Positions 10,201-19,921 of a DNA stretch of 64,000 nt are shown here, in pieces; the first letter of the stretch is position 1, and each line of letters starts with the position of its first letter. The DNA is from Paenibacillus senegalensis JC66 (GTDB lineage: Bacteria > Bacillota > Bacilli > Paenibacillales > NBRC-103111), in NCBI RefSeq assembly GCF_000285515.1, contig NZ_HE610957.1, positions 780,858 to 844,857 on the forward strand, given 5' to 3'. Below the pieces are notes generated by a model, which saw only the letters and a list, made by a program, of their open reading frames with translations, had not been told where the DNA came from and ran no database searches. The translations under genes were made by a program, and so were the position numbers.

Positions 10201-10240
10201 AAAAAAACAGCGTGCCATCTCTTAGTAAGATGGAACGCTG
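10201..10240 (-). terminator. Rho-independent terminator after rpmF
   Basis: On the minus strand a long stem (CAGCGTxCCATCT pairing with AGATGGxACGCTG, one internal mismatch) is followed directly by seven T. It lies 12 bp after the rpmF stop, so it ends the DUF177-rpmF transcript before fapR. Confidence 0.9.
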
Positions 10241-10251
10241 CTGGCCTTGCC

Positions 10252-10425
10252 TTATTGACTGATGATTTCTCTACCCTTGTAGGTTCCGCAAATTTTGCAA
10301 ACGCGGTGCGCCATTTTCAACTCGCCGCATTGCTCGCATTTAACCATGCCAGGAACAGCCAATTTAAAGTGAGTCCGGCGTTTGTCACGACGGGTTTTGG
10401 AAGTTCTTCTTTGAGGTACTGCCAT
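10252..10425 (-). CDS. rpmF: 50S ribosomal protein L32
   Basis: The 57 aa protein begins [20 protein letters not shown], the L32 signature. It has a zinc-ribbon pair, CEQC and CKIC, so this is the zinc-binding form. It is co-transcribed with the DUF177 gene just upstream (58 bp gap), a conserved bacterial pair, and is followed by a strong terminator. Confidence 0.97.
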   Translation of the reverse strand: MAVPQRRTSKTRRDKRRTHFKLAVPGMVKCEQCGELKMAHRVCKICGTYKGREIISQ

Positions 10426-10483
10426 GGATTTCCACCCCCTTCACAAAATCAAATGGTTGCATTCTAAGTCCGGCTGCCCGGCT

Positions 10484-11005
10484 TTACTCTTTAGCATCCG
10501 TTTCTTTAAAAAAGTCGGCTAATCCGGCCAAGCGCGGATCGATGCGTTCCGTCGAGCATTGACAGGTATGTTCGTTGCGGTTAATGCCGCACTGCGGGCA
10601 TAACCCTTCACAATCTTCTTGACATAACGGAACGACAGGCAGCTGAAACCACACGGCTTCGACCAGATAAGGCTTCAGATCCAATCTATCTTCAGCAACA
10701 ACATGGGCTTCTTCCGCTTGTTCCTCAGACAAGGCTTCCTCGCGTTCAGCAAACCACTCCCGGTAAGGAATATGCAGTGTCTGCCTAGCTGACTCCAAGC
10801 AGCGGGAGCAGGCCATATCGACATCGATTGTCAGCTGGCCCGAAACCTCGACCACACCCGATGACGCTGTTGCTTGCAAATCCGCTTCAAGGGGGCCGCT
10901 ACCGTTGTAATCCTGGCGTCCCTTCAACAAATCGGATACGTCCAGCGTTTCCTTCAAGCGAACGGTGCTCTCTTTAGCGATTAGTTCCTTCAGATTGAGC
11001 TGCAT
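10484..11005 (-). CDS. DUF177/YceD family protein (large-subunit rRNA accumulation protein)
   Basis: This family is encoded next to rpmF across bacteria. E. coli YceD is linked to 23S rRNA accumulation; the mechanism in Bacillota is not settled. The protein is 173 aa. It has a first Cys pair in CSRCLES, and a C-terminal cluster, CQEDCEGLCPQCG then CQC, that could bind metal. The ATG at 11005 is preferred over the upstream in-frame start because GGAGTGA lies at the right distance. A strong promoter is visible at 11033-11062. Confidence 0.9.
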   Translation of the reverse strand: MQLNLKELIAKESTVRLKETLDVSDLLKGRQDYNGSGPLEADLQATASSGVVEVSGQLTIDVDMACSRCLESARQTLHIPYREWFAEREEALSEEQAEEAHVVAEDRLDLKPYLVEAVWFQLPVVPLCQEDCEGLCPQCGINRNEHTCQCSTERIDPRLAGLADFFKETDAKE

Positions 11006-11032
11006 GATTTTCACTCCAGACAAACAAAGTTT

Positions 11033-11062
11033 ATTATAACGATAGGATCAATCTTTTGTCAA
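11033..11062 (-). promoter_or_regulatory. Promoter of the DUF177-rpmF operon
   Basis: The minus strand carries a perfect TTGACA (11057-11062) and a perfect TATAAT (11033-11038), separated by 18 bases. It lies about 28 bp before the DUF177 start codon. This matches a housekeeping sigma-A promoter for a ribosomal-protein operon. Confidence 0.85.
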
Positions 11063-11227
11063 CATTTTCTGCTTGTAGCGATCGCCTTACCCTAACTCGT
11101 CTGCTCATGAATTAGCAAGCATGTCAGGTGTGGTTCATGCTATAGTAAAAAAAGAATTCCCGGCATTCCTCCGGCGAAACGCCGTTTCCGCAGGGAGGCC
11201 TATTTTTTGTGAAAGGAGGGAACGCCT

Positions 11228-12505
11228 TTGAAAACCGTTGGCGTCATCGTCGAATACAATCCGCTGCACAACGGCCATGTCTATCACCTGGAGCAGTCCA
11301 GGCAAATAACCGGAGCTGATGCCGTTGTCGCCGTCATGAGCGGCCCCTTCCTGCAGCGTGGAGAACCCGCCTTGTTGAGCAAATGGGCTCGTGCCGAGAT
11401 GGCACTGGCCGCCGGCATTGATTTGGTTTTGGAGCTTCCTGTAGCTTATTCTGCGCAAGCTGCCGAATGGTTTGCCTATGGAGCGGTATATACCCTGGAC
11501 CGGATCGGTGTTGTCGACAGCCTCTGCTTTGGCAGCGAAAGCGGTGATATCCGGTGGCTCACCGGGCTGGCCAAGTCTTTAGCTGACGAAAGCTCCGGCT
11601 TTCAATCGCTGCTGAACAGCCATATGAGCAGCGGAATCAGTTACCCTGCCGCTTACAGCCGGGCCATTCAGGAATGGCTCGGCGAGTCCGCGCATTCGCC
11701 GGGTCAGCTAACCGCTCCTAACAATACGTTAGGTCTGCATTATTTAATCGCCCTGCAGCGCCTGCAAAGCAAGATTACTCCATATACGGTTGCCCGCCAT
11801 AAAAGCGGATTTCATGATACATCTTTCTCGGACCGGCGAATTGCCAGTGCTACTGCTCTGCGGCAAAAGCTGATTGGGGACGGGGATCCTGCGGCTCTCA
11901 GGCCATATGTCCCGGAATCCACCTTCTCCATCCTGCAGCGTGAACTGGAACTGGGCCGTGCGCCTATCGACTGGAACCGCTTCATGCAGCCGCTGCTTCA
12001 TACCGTGGTCAGCCAGACTGAACAGCAGCTGGAACAGATTTACGAGTTCAGCGAGGGCCTCGAGTACCGTCTCAAGCATACCTTACGGCAATTTCCCGCC
12101 GGGCATGCACTTACGCAAGGTGGAGCCGGCAGCCCATCAGCTTTCGAGTCCTGGCTGGACCTCCTCAAAACAAAACGCTATACCCGCACCAAGCTGCAAA
12201 GAATGCTTGTCCGTTTGCTGCTTGGTCATCGCAAAAACGAATTGAGCCGTGAAGCGCTGATTGCCGGGCCTGATTATGCGCGCGTCCTCGCTTTCTCATC
12301 AAAAGGTCGGGAGCTGTTGAAGCGCATGAGAACAGAGTCAAGACTCGAGCCCATCGTCAAGCTGCCGCGGAATCGATCCCTATTTTTGGAAATGGATATT
12401 CGCGCTGCCTCTGTCTATGCGCTTGGTTATGATGTCCCTACTAGGGAGGACCTGCTGCAGGACCACTACCGCCCTCCGATACAGTCCGCTGCAGCTGGCA
12501 GATAG
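11228..12505 (+). CDS. tmcAL: tRNA(Met) cytidine acetate ligase (YlbM family)
   Basis: TmcAL makes N4-acetylcytidine at the wobble base of elongator tRNA-Met from acetate and ATP. The 425 aa protein opens with the nucleotidyltransferase-like motif VGVIVEYNPLHNGHVYHL, followed by VAVMSGPFLQRGEPAL and the LELPVAYSAQ segment. The start is TTG, supported by AAAGGAGGG nine bases upstream. It is divergent from the DUF177-rpmF operon and convergent with ylbL, as in the Bacillus ylb region. Confidence 0.93.
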   Translation: MKTVGVIVEYNPLHNGHVYHLEQSRQITGADAVVAVMSGPFLQRGEPALLSKWARAEMALAAGIDLVLELPVAYSAQAAEWFAYGAVYTLDRIGVVDSLCFGSESGDIRWLTGLAKSLADESSGFQSLLNSHMSSGISYPAAYSRAIQEWLGESAHSPGQLTAPNNTLGLHYLIALQRLQSKITPYTVARHKSGFHDTSFSDRRIASATALRQKLIGDGDPAALRPYVPESTFSILQRELELGRAPIDWNRFMQPLLHTVVSQTEQQLEQIYEFSEGLEYRLKHTLRQFPAGHALTQGGAGSPSAFESWLDLLKTKRYTRTKLQRMLVRLLLGHRKNELSREALIAGPDYARVLAFSSKGRELLKRMRTESRLEPIVKLPRNRSLFLEMDIRAASVYALGYDVPTREDLLQDHYRPPIQSAAAGR

Positions 12506-12528
12506 AAGGAGGCTTCAGCCTCCTTCTT
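12505..12528. terminator. Bidirectional terminator between tmcAL and ylbL
   Basis: The inverted repeat AGAAGGAGGCTTC / GAAGCCTCCTTCT lies directly at the tmcAL stop codon and between two convergent genes. The T-rich flank is short, so efficiency is uncertain. Confidence 0.6.
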
Positions 12529-12599
12529 CATCTATAGGGTGCGTATGCTGCTTCCGGCTAAACCAAAGTTTTTATTGGAACCTTGCTAAAGTAAAAATT

Positions 12600-13781
12600 C
12601 TAAGAGTCCGATTCTTTAGGGGGCAGAGACTGCAAATATTCCAATGCTTCCTCAATTGTCCCGACAGGTACGACAACCATGTCCGATTTGATGTTTCGCA
12701 CCTGCTCCTCTGCTATTGTGGCATTAAGAATAGGTTGAAAATGATCGTCAGCCTCCGGGTACAAGTCGTTCGGGGCAAAGAAAATATCAGCACCCTCGCG
12801 GTCTGCTGCGACCACTTTGAACTGAATACCGCCAATAACTCCCACATTGCCCTCGGGATCGATTTCTCCTGTACCCGCTATAGTGTACCCTTTAGTAATA
12901 TCTTCCCCGACAAGCCGGTTATAGATTTCCAGGGCAAACATAAGTCCCGCCGACGGACCGCCAATTTGACCGGCCTCCACACTAACTGCGAATTTTTCAT
13001 CCTCCGGCTGGATTTCCTGTTTGTTGGCTATCGATACACCCAGCCCTGCCCGGGATGATGCTTCCCCTGGCTGGGGGGGGAGCTCGGCCAGCTCGATTTC
13101 CATCTGCTGATGGCCTCCAGACCGTTCAATCTCGACCACTACCCGGTCCCCGGGCTGCTTGCTGCTCAAATAATCGAGCATTTCGGTAGAATGGCTCGCG
13201 GATTGACCATCTATCGAAAGAATGGTGTCCCCCGCCCTCAGCTTCCCGTAAGCGGGCATATCCTCCGACACCCGAAGGACAAGCACTCCGGTATTGACAA
13301 CTTCATAAGAAACTCCGGCCAACTCATAAGCGGCTTGAATGGCATTGCTCTGCGAGGCTCTCATGTTATATACCTGCCGCTGGTTATACTCGCTCTCCGA
13401 CTCTCCGTCACGATGCACCTGGTTTTTTGGACGAAGCTCATACAAGTCACTATTTAACTTCGCATAAATAAATCCAACAAGATTGGTATCGCTCAATCCA
13501 ATCGTTGTAAGCAAGAAAGAGCCTGATGTCTCCGAGTTCTGTTCCATGCGGACCATCGGTCCTACCGGTTCGGCTGTGCCCGGTTTGTACGTATACAGGG
13601 GCAGCGGAATTAAGTAAAGGGCGCAAAAAACGATAACTCCGACAAGAAGCGGCCATAAAAACCGCGAAGGAGAGCTGCCGGAAGCCTGCCCGGGCCGAAA
13701 GCCTATTCTATGATCCTGGCTGACATCCACCCGATTATTCGGCTCGTCGGCTTTGTTGTGCTTATGTTCATCCACTCCCAT
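12600..13781 (-). CDS. ylbL: YlbL family PDZ / Lon-like serine protease
   Basis: This is a membrane-anchored protease. B. subtilis YlbL takes part in DNA-damage checkpoint recovery by degrading the cell-division inhibitor YneA, and streptococcal SepM processes a peptide pheromone. The protein is 393 aa. After a charged N-terminus one membrane helix spans residues 41-61. A PDZ domain runs about 160-235 (DMPAYGKLRAGDTILSIDG). A Lon-type catalytic domain follows, with Ser277 in GGPSAG and Lys322 in IGGIQFK. The protease domain should face outside. The natural substrate here is unknown. Confidence 0.92.
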   Translation of the reverse strand: MGVDEHKHNKADEPNNRVDVSQDHRIGFRPGQASGSSPSRFLWPLLVGVIVFCALYLIPLPLYTYKPGTAEPVGPMVRMEQNSETSGSFLLTTIGLSDTNLVGFIYAKLNSDLYELRPKNQVHRDGESESEYNQRQVYNMRASQSNAIQAAYELAGVSYEVVNTGVLVLRVSEDMPAYGKLRAGDTILSIDGQSASHSTEMLDYLSSKQPGDRVVVEIERSGGHQQMEIELAELPPQPGEASSRAGLGVSIANKQEIQPEDEKFAVSVEAGQIGGPSAGLMFALEIYNRLVGEDITKGYTIAGTGEIDPEGNVGVIGGIQFKVVAADREGADIFFAPNDLYPEADDHFQPILNATIAEEQVRNIKSDMVVVPVGTIEEALEYLQSLPPKESDS

Positions 13782-13873
13782 TCTCTCCTTTCTGCTGGGG
13801 GAAGAGCTTGGTCTAATTAGAAAACGTGAGCGTAAACTTAAAAATATACCTTGTACGATTGGAGGAGAAGCTG

Positions 13874-15103
13874 ATGGCCAGCTGGTTCCATCCGCAAAGC
13901 CGTTCCTTTACTCTTTTAGTTGGCGCGCTGTCCGTCATTCTAATTGCTTTTATTATTATACATCCCGACGAGGTATTTCAGTCTTCCTTGGCCGGCTTGA
14001 AGCTGTGGTGGGATTTTGTCTTTCCCGGCCTGTTCCCTTTCCTGATGCTGTCCGAAATTTTGCTCGGTCTCGGAGTGATTCACGCTCTCGGAGCGTTTTT
14101 GGAGCCTTGGATGAGGCTCGTCTTCCGCTTGCCTGGCGCTGCCGGGTGGGCATTCACGCTGGGCATGGCTGGAGGTTTTCCGGCTGGCTCGAGCGTCACC
14201 GGCAAGCTCGTCAAGCAGCGTCAGCTAAAGCCTGCAGAAGCTCAGCGGCTATGGTCGGTCAGCCATTTATGCAGCCCCATGCTGATGATTGCGGTAATTG
14301 GCGTCGGTTTTTTAAGCAGCGTGGAGCGAGGCTTTTTTATCGCTGTCATCCATTATGCCGCTGCGGTTGCAACCGCTCTGGTTCTGCTTGCTTTTGCTCC
14401 GCGCTCATCATTACAGAAGCCAAACCCGACGCGCCAGCTGTCAAACGCTGTCTATCCCAGCCTCTGGGCAAGCGCAGCGAACACGCTGACCACAGCAAGG
14501 CGCGAGGATGGCCGGACCTTCGGCAAGCTGCTGGGCGATTCGGTGACGACAACCGCCCAAACCTTACTCAGCTTGGGCGGATTTATCATGCTATTCTCAG
14601 TCATTCACCAAATCGTGAAAATCATTATTGAGCCCTGGCTTACCTCCGAGCTGCTGCAGGTGCTGTTAGCCGGGCTGCTGGAGCCGCATCTGGGCGTGTA
14701 TGCAGCAGCTCATTATACAAGCTCCGCGTTGTTCCAGACCGCCTTGATTGGAGCGATTCTAGGCTGGAGCGGGCTGTCCCTGCATGCCCAAGCGCGCAGT
14801 CTGACTTCCCCTGCCGGCTTGCGTTATCCGCCATTCATGCTGGCGCGTCTTCTCCATGCCGGATGGGCTGTGGTACTGACCATTGCGCTGTGGAAGCCGG
14901 CAATGCTTCTCTTGGGCGCAGACTCATTAGACGCCGCCTCTGTCTCTTCCATGGCCCCTGTCGGCTGGTCGGCGCTCTGGCTTCCTTCATCGGCATCCAT
15001 CTGGCCCTGGATGGGGAAATTTTATTTAACAGCACTAGGCCTTCTTCTGTTAGCATCACTGTTAATCCTGTGCACAAGAAAACTCCGCCGCCGCCAGCTC
15101 TAA
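13874..15103 (+). CDS. ylbJ: Sporulation integral membrane protein YlbJ
   Basis: YlbJ is needed for spore cortex formation in B. subtilis and belongs to the nucleoside-recognition (Gate) membrane family. The protein is about 409 aa from the ATG at 13874, which has GGAGGAG six bases upstream; an in-frame start 48 bases earlier lacks such a site. Eight or so hydrophobic segments are visible, with a conserved PGLFPFLMLSEILLGLG region and GFPAGSSVTGKLV. It lies between ylbL and coaD, the usual neighbours. Confidence 0.92.
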   Translation: MASWFHPQSRSFTLLVGALSVILIAFIIIHPDEVFQSSLAGLKLWWDFVFPGLFPFLMLSEILLGLGVIHALGAFLEPWMRLVFRLPGAAGWAFTLGMAGGFPAGSSVTGKLVKQRQLKPAEAQRLWSVSHLCSPMLMIAVIGVGFLSSVERGFFIAVIHYAAAVATALVLLAFAPRSSLQKPNPTRQLSNAVYPSLWASAANTLTTARREDGRTFGKLLGDSVTTTAQTLLSLGGFIMLFSVIHQIVKIIIEPWLTSELLQVLLAGLLEPHLGVYAAAHYTSSALFQTALIGAILGWSGLSLHAQARSLTSPAGLRYPPFMLARLLHAGWAVVLTIALWKPAMLLLGADSLDAASVSSMAPVGWSALWLPSSASIWPWMGKFYLTALGLLLLASLLILCTRKLRRRQL

Positions 15104-15152
15104 TCTCATCTTCCTTGCGCAGCTGCAGCCTGTTATGTTCTCGTGGCCGGAT

Positions 15153-15662
<510 letters not shown>

Positions 15663-15746
15663 TCAGCTCCTCTTTTCGGTTCGGGCAGGCTTGTCCGATG
15701 TTTCCCACTCGTCTTATATCTTTATTTCACCCGTGCGGGATTTTCT

Positions 15747-16319
15747 TCAGACCGAAGCTGACGGAGCATCCCGGTACTGGTAAATCGTAATAGCCGTATC
15801 CCCGTAATCAGCCCTTCGGATCTGTTGAAGTCCATCCACCGTTTCTGGATAACGGTTGCTCCGGTCGTGCTCGGCCACTATTATTGCTTCAGGCTCAAGC
15901 AGCTCGTAGCCGACCAGTTTAAGCAGCAATTCCTCCATCGTTTTTAGCCGGTAAGGCGGATCCAAAAACACAAGCGCGAATTTGACCTCTCTTTTCGCTA
16001 GCGCTTTAAGCGCCCGCTGTGCCTCATTTCGGTAAACCTCCGCTTGTTCTCTAAATCCGGCTGTATCTATATTATGGCGAATGACTTCCACGCTTTTGCG
16101 TTCCAGATCTATGAAGACAGCGTGGTCCATCCCCCGGCTTAACGCTTCAATGCCCAGACCGCCTGTGCCCGCAAACAAATCGAGCACCCATCCTCCTTGT
16201 AGATAAGGGTTAAGAATACTGAACACGGCCTCTTTCACCTTATCGGTAGTTGGCCGTGTCCCCTCCCCCGGAACGGCCTTCAATGGTCTGCCCCGGGCTG
16301 TACCTGAAATGACTCTCAC
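15747..16319 (-). CDS. rsmD: 16S rRNA (guanine(966)-N2)-methyltransferase
   Basis: This enzyme methylates G966 of 16S rRNA using SAM. The protein is 190 aa from GTG 16319, chosen because GGAGGG stands about 7 bases upstream; an upstream in-frame ATG at 16355 has no such site. It begins VRVISGTARGRPL, with TRPTTDKVKEAVFSIL, the SAM site DLFAGTGGLGIEALSRG and the catalytic FLDPPY. Gene order rsmD-coaD is standard. Paired promoter-like elements lie upstream. Confidence 0.95.
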   Translation of the reverse strand: MRVISGTARGRPLKAVPGEGTRPTTDKVKEAVFSILNPYLQGGWVLDLFAGTGGLGIEALSRGMDHAVFIDLERKSVEVIRHNIDTAGFREQAEVYRNEAQRALKALAKREVKFALVFLDPPYRLKTMEELLLKLVGYELLEPEAIIVAEHDRSNRYPETVDGLQQIRRADYGDTAITIYQYRDAPSASV

Positions 16320-16530
16320 GGGCTGCCCTCCTGCTCTGCTATTAAAAGTCGGCATGCTTCAGACACGTTGTTATTGTATGTAGTTCTTCGTGCGTTTTGG
16401 TGTTTTTTGTTGTGTTTTGAATCTTTTCAGTGCTTCTTCGAGCCTTTTATGCTTCTTTGTAATAGTTCGTATCCTCATCATGTCTTATCCGTGTTTTATT
16501 ATCCCACATTGTTATCCGCTGCGCAAAAAA

Positions 16531-16560
16531 ATTATCCGCATATATGTATAAGAATGACAA
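16531..16560 (-). promoter_or_regulatory. Putative promoter of rsmD-coaD
   Basis: On the minus strand TTGTCA (16555-16560) and GATAAT (16531-16536) are 18 bases apart. A second TTGCGC-17-GATAAT pair follows closely downstream. The surrounding gene-free stretch 16320-16818 also holds a perfect CGACATT/AATGTCG hairpin (16583-16600), of unknown role, and the terminator at 16670. Confidence 0.45.
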
Positions 16561-16669
16561 TTTAAGGCCATCCTTTAATTATCGACATTAGAGAATGTCG
16601 TAGACAACCGTGGAGAAGACTTACGTTTCCCCATAAGTTCTTCATCCGGTTTCTCCTCTCCCATGAAAA

Positions 16670-16701
16670 GGGCGTCCCGAAAGGGGCGCCCGATTTATTT
16701 C
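16670..16701. terminator. Terminator-like hairpin downstream of the heparinase-family gene
   Basis: A 9-bp GC-rich stem (GGGCGTCCC / GGGGCGCCC, one G-T pair) is capped by a GAAA tetraloop. It is followed by TTTATTT on the plus strand and TTTT on the minus strand. It lies about 120 bp after the stop of the minus-strand heparinase-type gene and probably closes that operon. Confidence 0.7.
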
Positions 16702-16818
16702 TATACCTACTCCATTTTAAGAAAAACGTTCAACAAACAGCCGGCAGCCCGCATTCGCTCTTATGCTGCTTCGACTCCCATGCTGCTTTAAGCAGAATCG
16801 TTCATTTTATGCACTCCT

Positions 16819-19800
16819 TCACTTCTTCCATACAAAGGACAAAGGAATGTTAAAGCGCGCTCCCTCACGGATATCGTATACAAAACCGGCCGCCAAATCC
16901 TCCTTGCTTCTGTAGCATCGGATAAGCGTCTGGTCCCCGATGGCGATAACGGCCTCCTGCTCACTAGTCATGGTCAACGCATGTATTTTGTAAACCGCAT
17001 TTCTCTCTCCATCGTCTTCCACGTAAATCCGCTTGCCCGTCAAATCCTCTGCACGGATGTTCTGATTAGGTTCATCCCTGTTGATTCGAATGCGGATCGA
17101 ATTGTCCAGGGACAGATTTTTCGTAAAATCGAGCACCTCTCCCGTTACGTAACCGGACGGCTGATCCATATACGTCACATCCCGATCCTGCAGTTTGGCG
17201 GCGCCGTGAGCGAACACCATTTCCGGCTCCTTCCGGCCATTCTCCATCCGATACGAATAGACGCAGGCAAAGCCTTGAAAGCTGAACACGCCGTCAATGT
17301 CATAGCATTGGTCGGGATTCAGCGATTGAACGACATAGTCCACTCTGCCGTCGGCCAGCGTAATTTTAACAGCGGACACGCCATCCGGCACCGCAACCTG
17401 ATCGATGCTTTGAATAAAGCGATGATGGCGATACGGCTCCAATACGGCGAAAAACCGGCTGCGCAAAGCGTTCCCGCGGCGGTTCACGAGCACATAGTTC
17501 AATCGATCCGGGTTGCCCGGCACCTGCGGGGGCTCACCGTTAGCCAGCGCGGCTTCGTGATACTCGCCCAGCATCGTCAGACGGAAGTGAAGCTCCCCTT
17601 CCCCGCTCGATTGTTCTTCCCTGATGCGCCAGTCGACACTGAACGCCGAGGCGGGACTCTCATCACGCTGCACATTAAACAAATAATGAAAGCCGCTTCC
17701 CTGGTAGCCGCGAGCATTTCCTGCCGTGCTAGGCCTGTATTCGATCTGCTCGCTGGCATAGGTGCCCTTTTCCTGTCTTCTCAGCCGCAGGCCTTCGGTA
17801 CTGACCTCGCCCTCTGCCGCATGAAAGCTGTAATGATGCTGCTGCCCGCCATGCACGTGGAATAGATCAATGGCGTAGCTGTTTATCTCATCCACCTGCA
17901 CATACACGACTGTTCGGCGATACAAGTCAACATGCGGATAAGCACCCGGCGCCTCCACATCAACAAGTTGAACAGGACCTTCCCCGTGAAAATGAAGCGG
18001 TCGTCCTACCCAGATCGCCTGCTGTTTCGCTCTATCCACGACCACTGTATTGTGGCTGACCGTATTTTCAACCCATTCTAACCGCTTAGGATTCCAGTCC
18101 GCCTTCTCCGGATAGCCGTTATCCGGCAGCAGATCATGGCCGAAAGCAAACATGCCGATATTGAGCGCATCCTTATGCCCATGTCCGCCAGTGCGGCCAT
18201 AGTACATCCATACAGCCCGGGAGAATTCGGCAGCTGCCGCCGTGCTTTTGCCTGCTGCAGCATGGTTTACGGCCTGCACAGCTCCTTTAGATCGTGCATG
18301 TTCCGCCGCTTGCACAGCGTTCGGGCTTCCCGCCAGGTCGCCTGCAATTTGCAGCGCGGCAAAGCCGTAGCCGGTCAAATTTACGCTCTCACATTTCAGC
18401 TCACCGCATCGCTGCAGCACCTGAGCAATGCTTTCCTCCAGCCGGTCCGAATCGGGTGAAAACAAATCACCTGGCAAGCCGTCCAAAGTGCTGCCGTTCA
18501 AGAAATAAATGTACTGGGCTAACTTCGGATCTCCATATCGCTCATAAGCGAACAAATGATCGTCTATTGTGCCGGGGATCCGATAATTCCCTGTGCGCCA
18601 GGAATCTCCAATTGCGGGAATACTACACCTTCCGATCAGCAGCTCGATAGGCGTAAGGAACATCTTGCGAAATTTCGGGTGCTTCGACAAATTAACATCT
18701 TCCAGCTCAGAAAGCTCCAGCACTTCGGCCAAGACTCTCATTTGTGACAGCCACAGTCCATTGTAATGGGGTGCCGCTTCATTGCCGAAGCCGTCCCGAT
18801 CGACCTCATCAACCAAAGCGGCAAGCACATTGCCGCCTGTCTGTCGCGGTATTGAATCTTCGGCCACCGTTCCGCCGGATTGCAAAATCCAGCCGATCCA
18901 CCGGCGGGCCGATTCGGCGTCGTCAGAGATGACAGCAGCCAAGGCTAATGCCTTTTGATGCATGCCAAAGTTTCCTCTAATGCTGCCGTCCAGCACACCC
19001 GGATAAACTTGCTGCACAATGCCCCGCTCGATATTGTCGCGAATCATTCCACTTGTGCTTTTTTCGCTGCCAAGCTGCCAGCGGCTGGCTTTATTCTGCA
19101 AAAATTGCCGCACTCGTGGGCTTTCTATCGCCGGGAAAAAGGCGTCAAAGCAGGTCAGCAGATCACTGGCCAAGCCCGTTTCCCAGATGCAGCCGACCAC
19201 TTTGCCTTTGCCGCTCAAGCCGTGCGAATTGTAGTAGCCGTCATCCCAGCGATAAGCCGAGATGTCCATTTGCGGGTACACATCCGCCACGCGATCCAGC
19301 AAAATGACTCCCGCTTCCCCATATCGGGCGTCATCGGTAAGCAAATAAGCGTCTCTAAAGGAGACAAGCGCATCCACAATCATCCCTTTTCCATACCAGA
19401 GATGCCAGTGATTGTAGTAAGCGATAAAGCCCCAGCGCTCTCCCTGGTCGTCGATCCAGCCATAGCCGTCGTCAACCGCCCAATGCTCTCCTTTGTGCGG
19501 ATACAGCTCATTGACCAGAAACTGCGGATCGGCAAGCGCGGCGTTGAACTCTCCTTTGGCGTTAAGGCCGCTGGCATAATAGGAAGCAAAGTCGTTGCTC
19601 GGAAACCGCATGCCGCTAACCGGGTCGGTTAGCTTCCACGGATCATTCAACGGATCGGCGAGCCATCCGTAGTTGCCATAAAGCCGGGTCAATTCAGGCC
19701 CGGAGCCCGGCGAGCCCAAAGTAAGATGCACCATGATGCTTCGCGGCAGCGATTGGGACGTGACCAGGCTCCACAGCCAGTCATGCCCCTGACGCAAATA

Positions 19801-19917
19801 AGCCTCCGCCTTGCTCACAGCTTCATCACGCAGCTTGCGGGCCCACATTGCATGCTGCAGTTTGCTGCGGGCAGCGGCCTTTTTCCTTGGCGTGTAATAT
19901 GTGCTCCTTGTTTTCAT
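16819..19917 (-). CDS. Heparinase II/III family polysaccharide lyase
   Basis: This is a large (1032 aa) protein with an alpha/alpha-toroid-like N-terminal half and the heparinase II/III catalytic beta-sandwich. Conserved landmarks are GRTGGHGHKDALNIG near residue 579 and SHNTVVVD near 624. Known members cleave uronic-acid-containing polysaccharides by beta-elimination, but which glycan this one cuts cannot be read from sequence. No signal peptide is visible: the N-terminus is basic and hydrophilic, so it probably acts in the cytoplasm on imported oligosaccharides. It begins four bases after the LplC-type permease stop, so it is co-transcribed with the transporter. The last 100 residues form a beta-rich tail of unknown role. 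Confidence 0.85.
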   Translation of the reverse strand: MKTRSTYYTPRKKAAARSKLQHAMWARKLRDEAVSKAEAYLRQGHDWLWSLVTSQSLPRSIMVHLTLGSPGSGPELTRLYGNYGWLADPLNDPWKLTDPVSGMRFPSNDFASYYASGLNAKGEFNAALADPQFLVNELYPHKGEHWAVDDGYGWIDDQGERWGFIAYYNHWHLWYGKGMIVDALVSFRDAYLLTDDARYGEAGVILLDRVADVYPQMDISAYRWDDGYYNSHGLSGKGKVVGCIWETGLASDLLTCFDAFFPAIESPRVRQFLQNKASRWQLGSEKSTSGMIRDNIERGIVQQVYPGVLDGSIRGNFGMHQKALALAAVISDDAESARRWIGWILQSGGTVAEDSIPRQTGGNVLAALVDEVDRDGFGNEAAPHYNGLWLSQMRVLAEVLELSELEDVNLSKHPKFRKMFLTPIELLIGRCSIPAIGDSWRTGNYRIPGTIDDHLFAYERYGDPKLAQYIYFLNGSTLDGLPGDLFSPDSDRLEESIAQVLQRCGELKCESVNLTGYGFAALQIAGDLAGSPNAVQAAEHARSKGAVQAVNHAAAGKSTAAAAEFSRAVWMYYGRTGGHGHKDALNIGMFAFGHDLLPDNGYPEKADWNPKRLEWVENTVSHNTVVVDRAKQQAIWVGRPLHFHGEGPVQLVDVEAPGAYPHVDLYRRTVVYVQVDEINSYAIDLFHVHGGQQHHYSFHAAEGEVSTEGLRLRRQEKGTYASEQIEYRPSTAGNARGYQGSGFHYLFNVQRDESPASAFSVDWRIREEQSSGEGELHFRLTMLGEYHEAALANGEPPQVPGNPDRLNYVLVNRRGNALRSRFFAVLEPYRHHRFIQSIDQVAVPDGVSAVKITLADGRVDYVVQSLNPDQCYDIDGVFSFQGFACVYSYRMENGRKEPEMVFAHGAAKLQDRDVTYMDQPSGYVTGEVLDFTKNLSLDNSIRIRINRDEPNQNIRAEDLTGKRIYVEDDGERNAVYKIHALTMTSEQEAVIAIGDQTLIRCYRSKEDLAAGFVYDIREGARFNIPLSFVWKK

Positions 19918-19921
19918 CTCA

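Noticed and set aside
16981-17865. A 294-codon plus-strand frame inside the heparinase-type gene, plus further long antisense frames at 18955-19632 and 41933-42934
   Set aside because: All are fully contained opposite genes with clear family motifs; no ribosome sites or known folds were seen.
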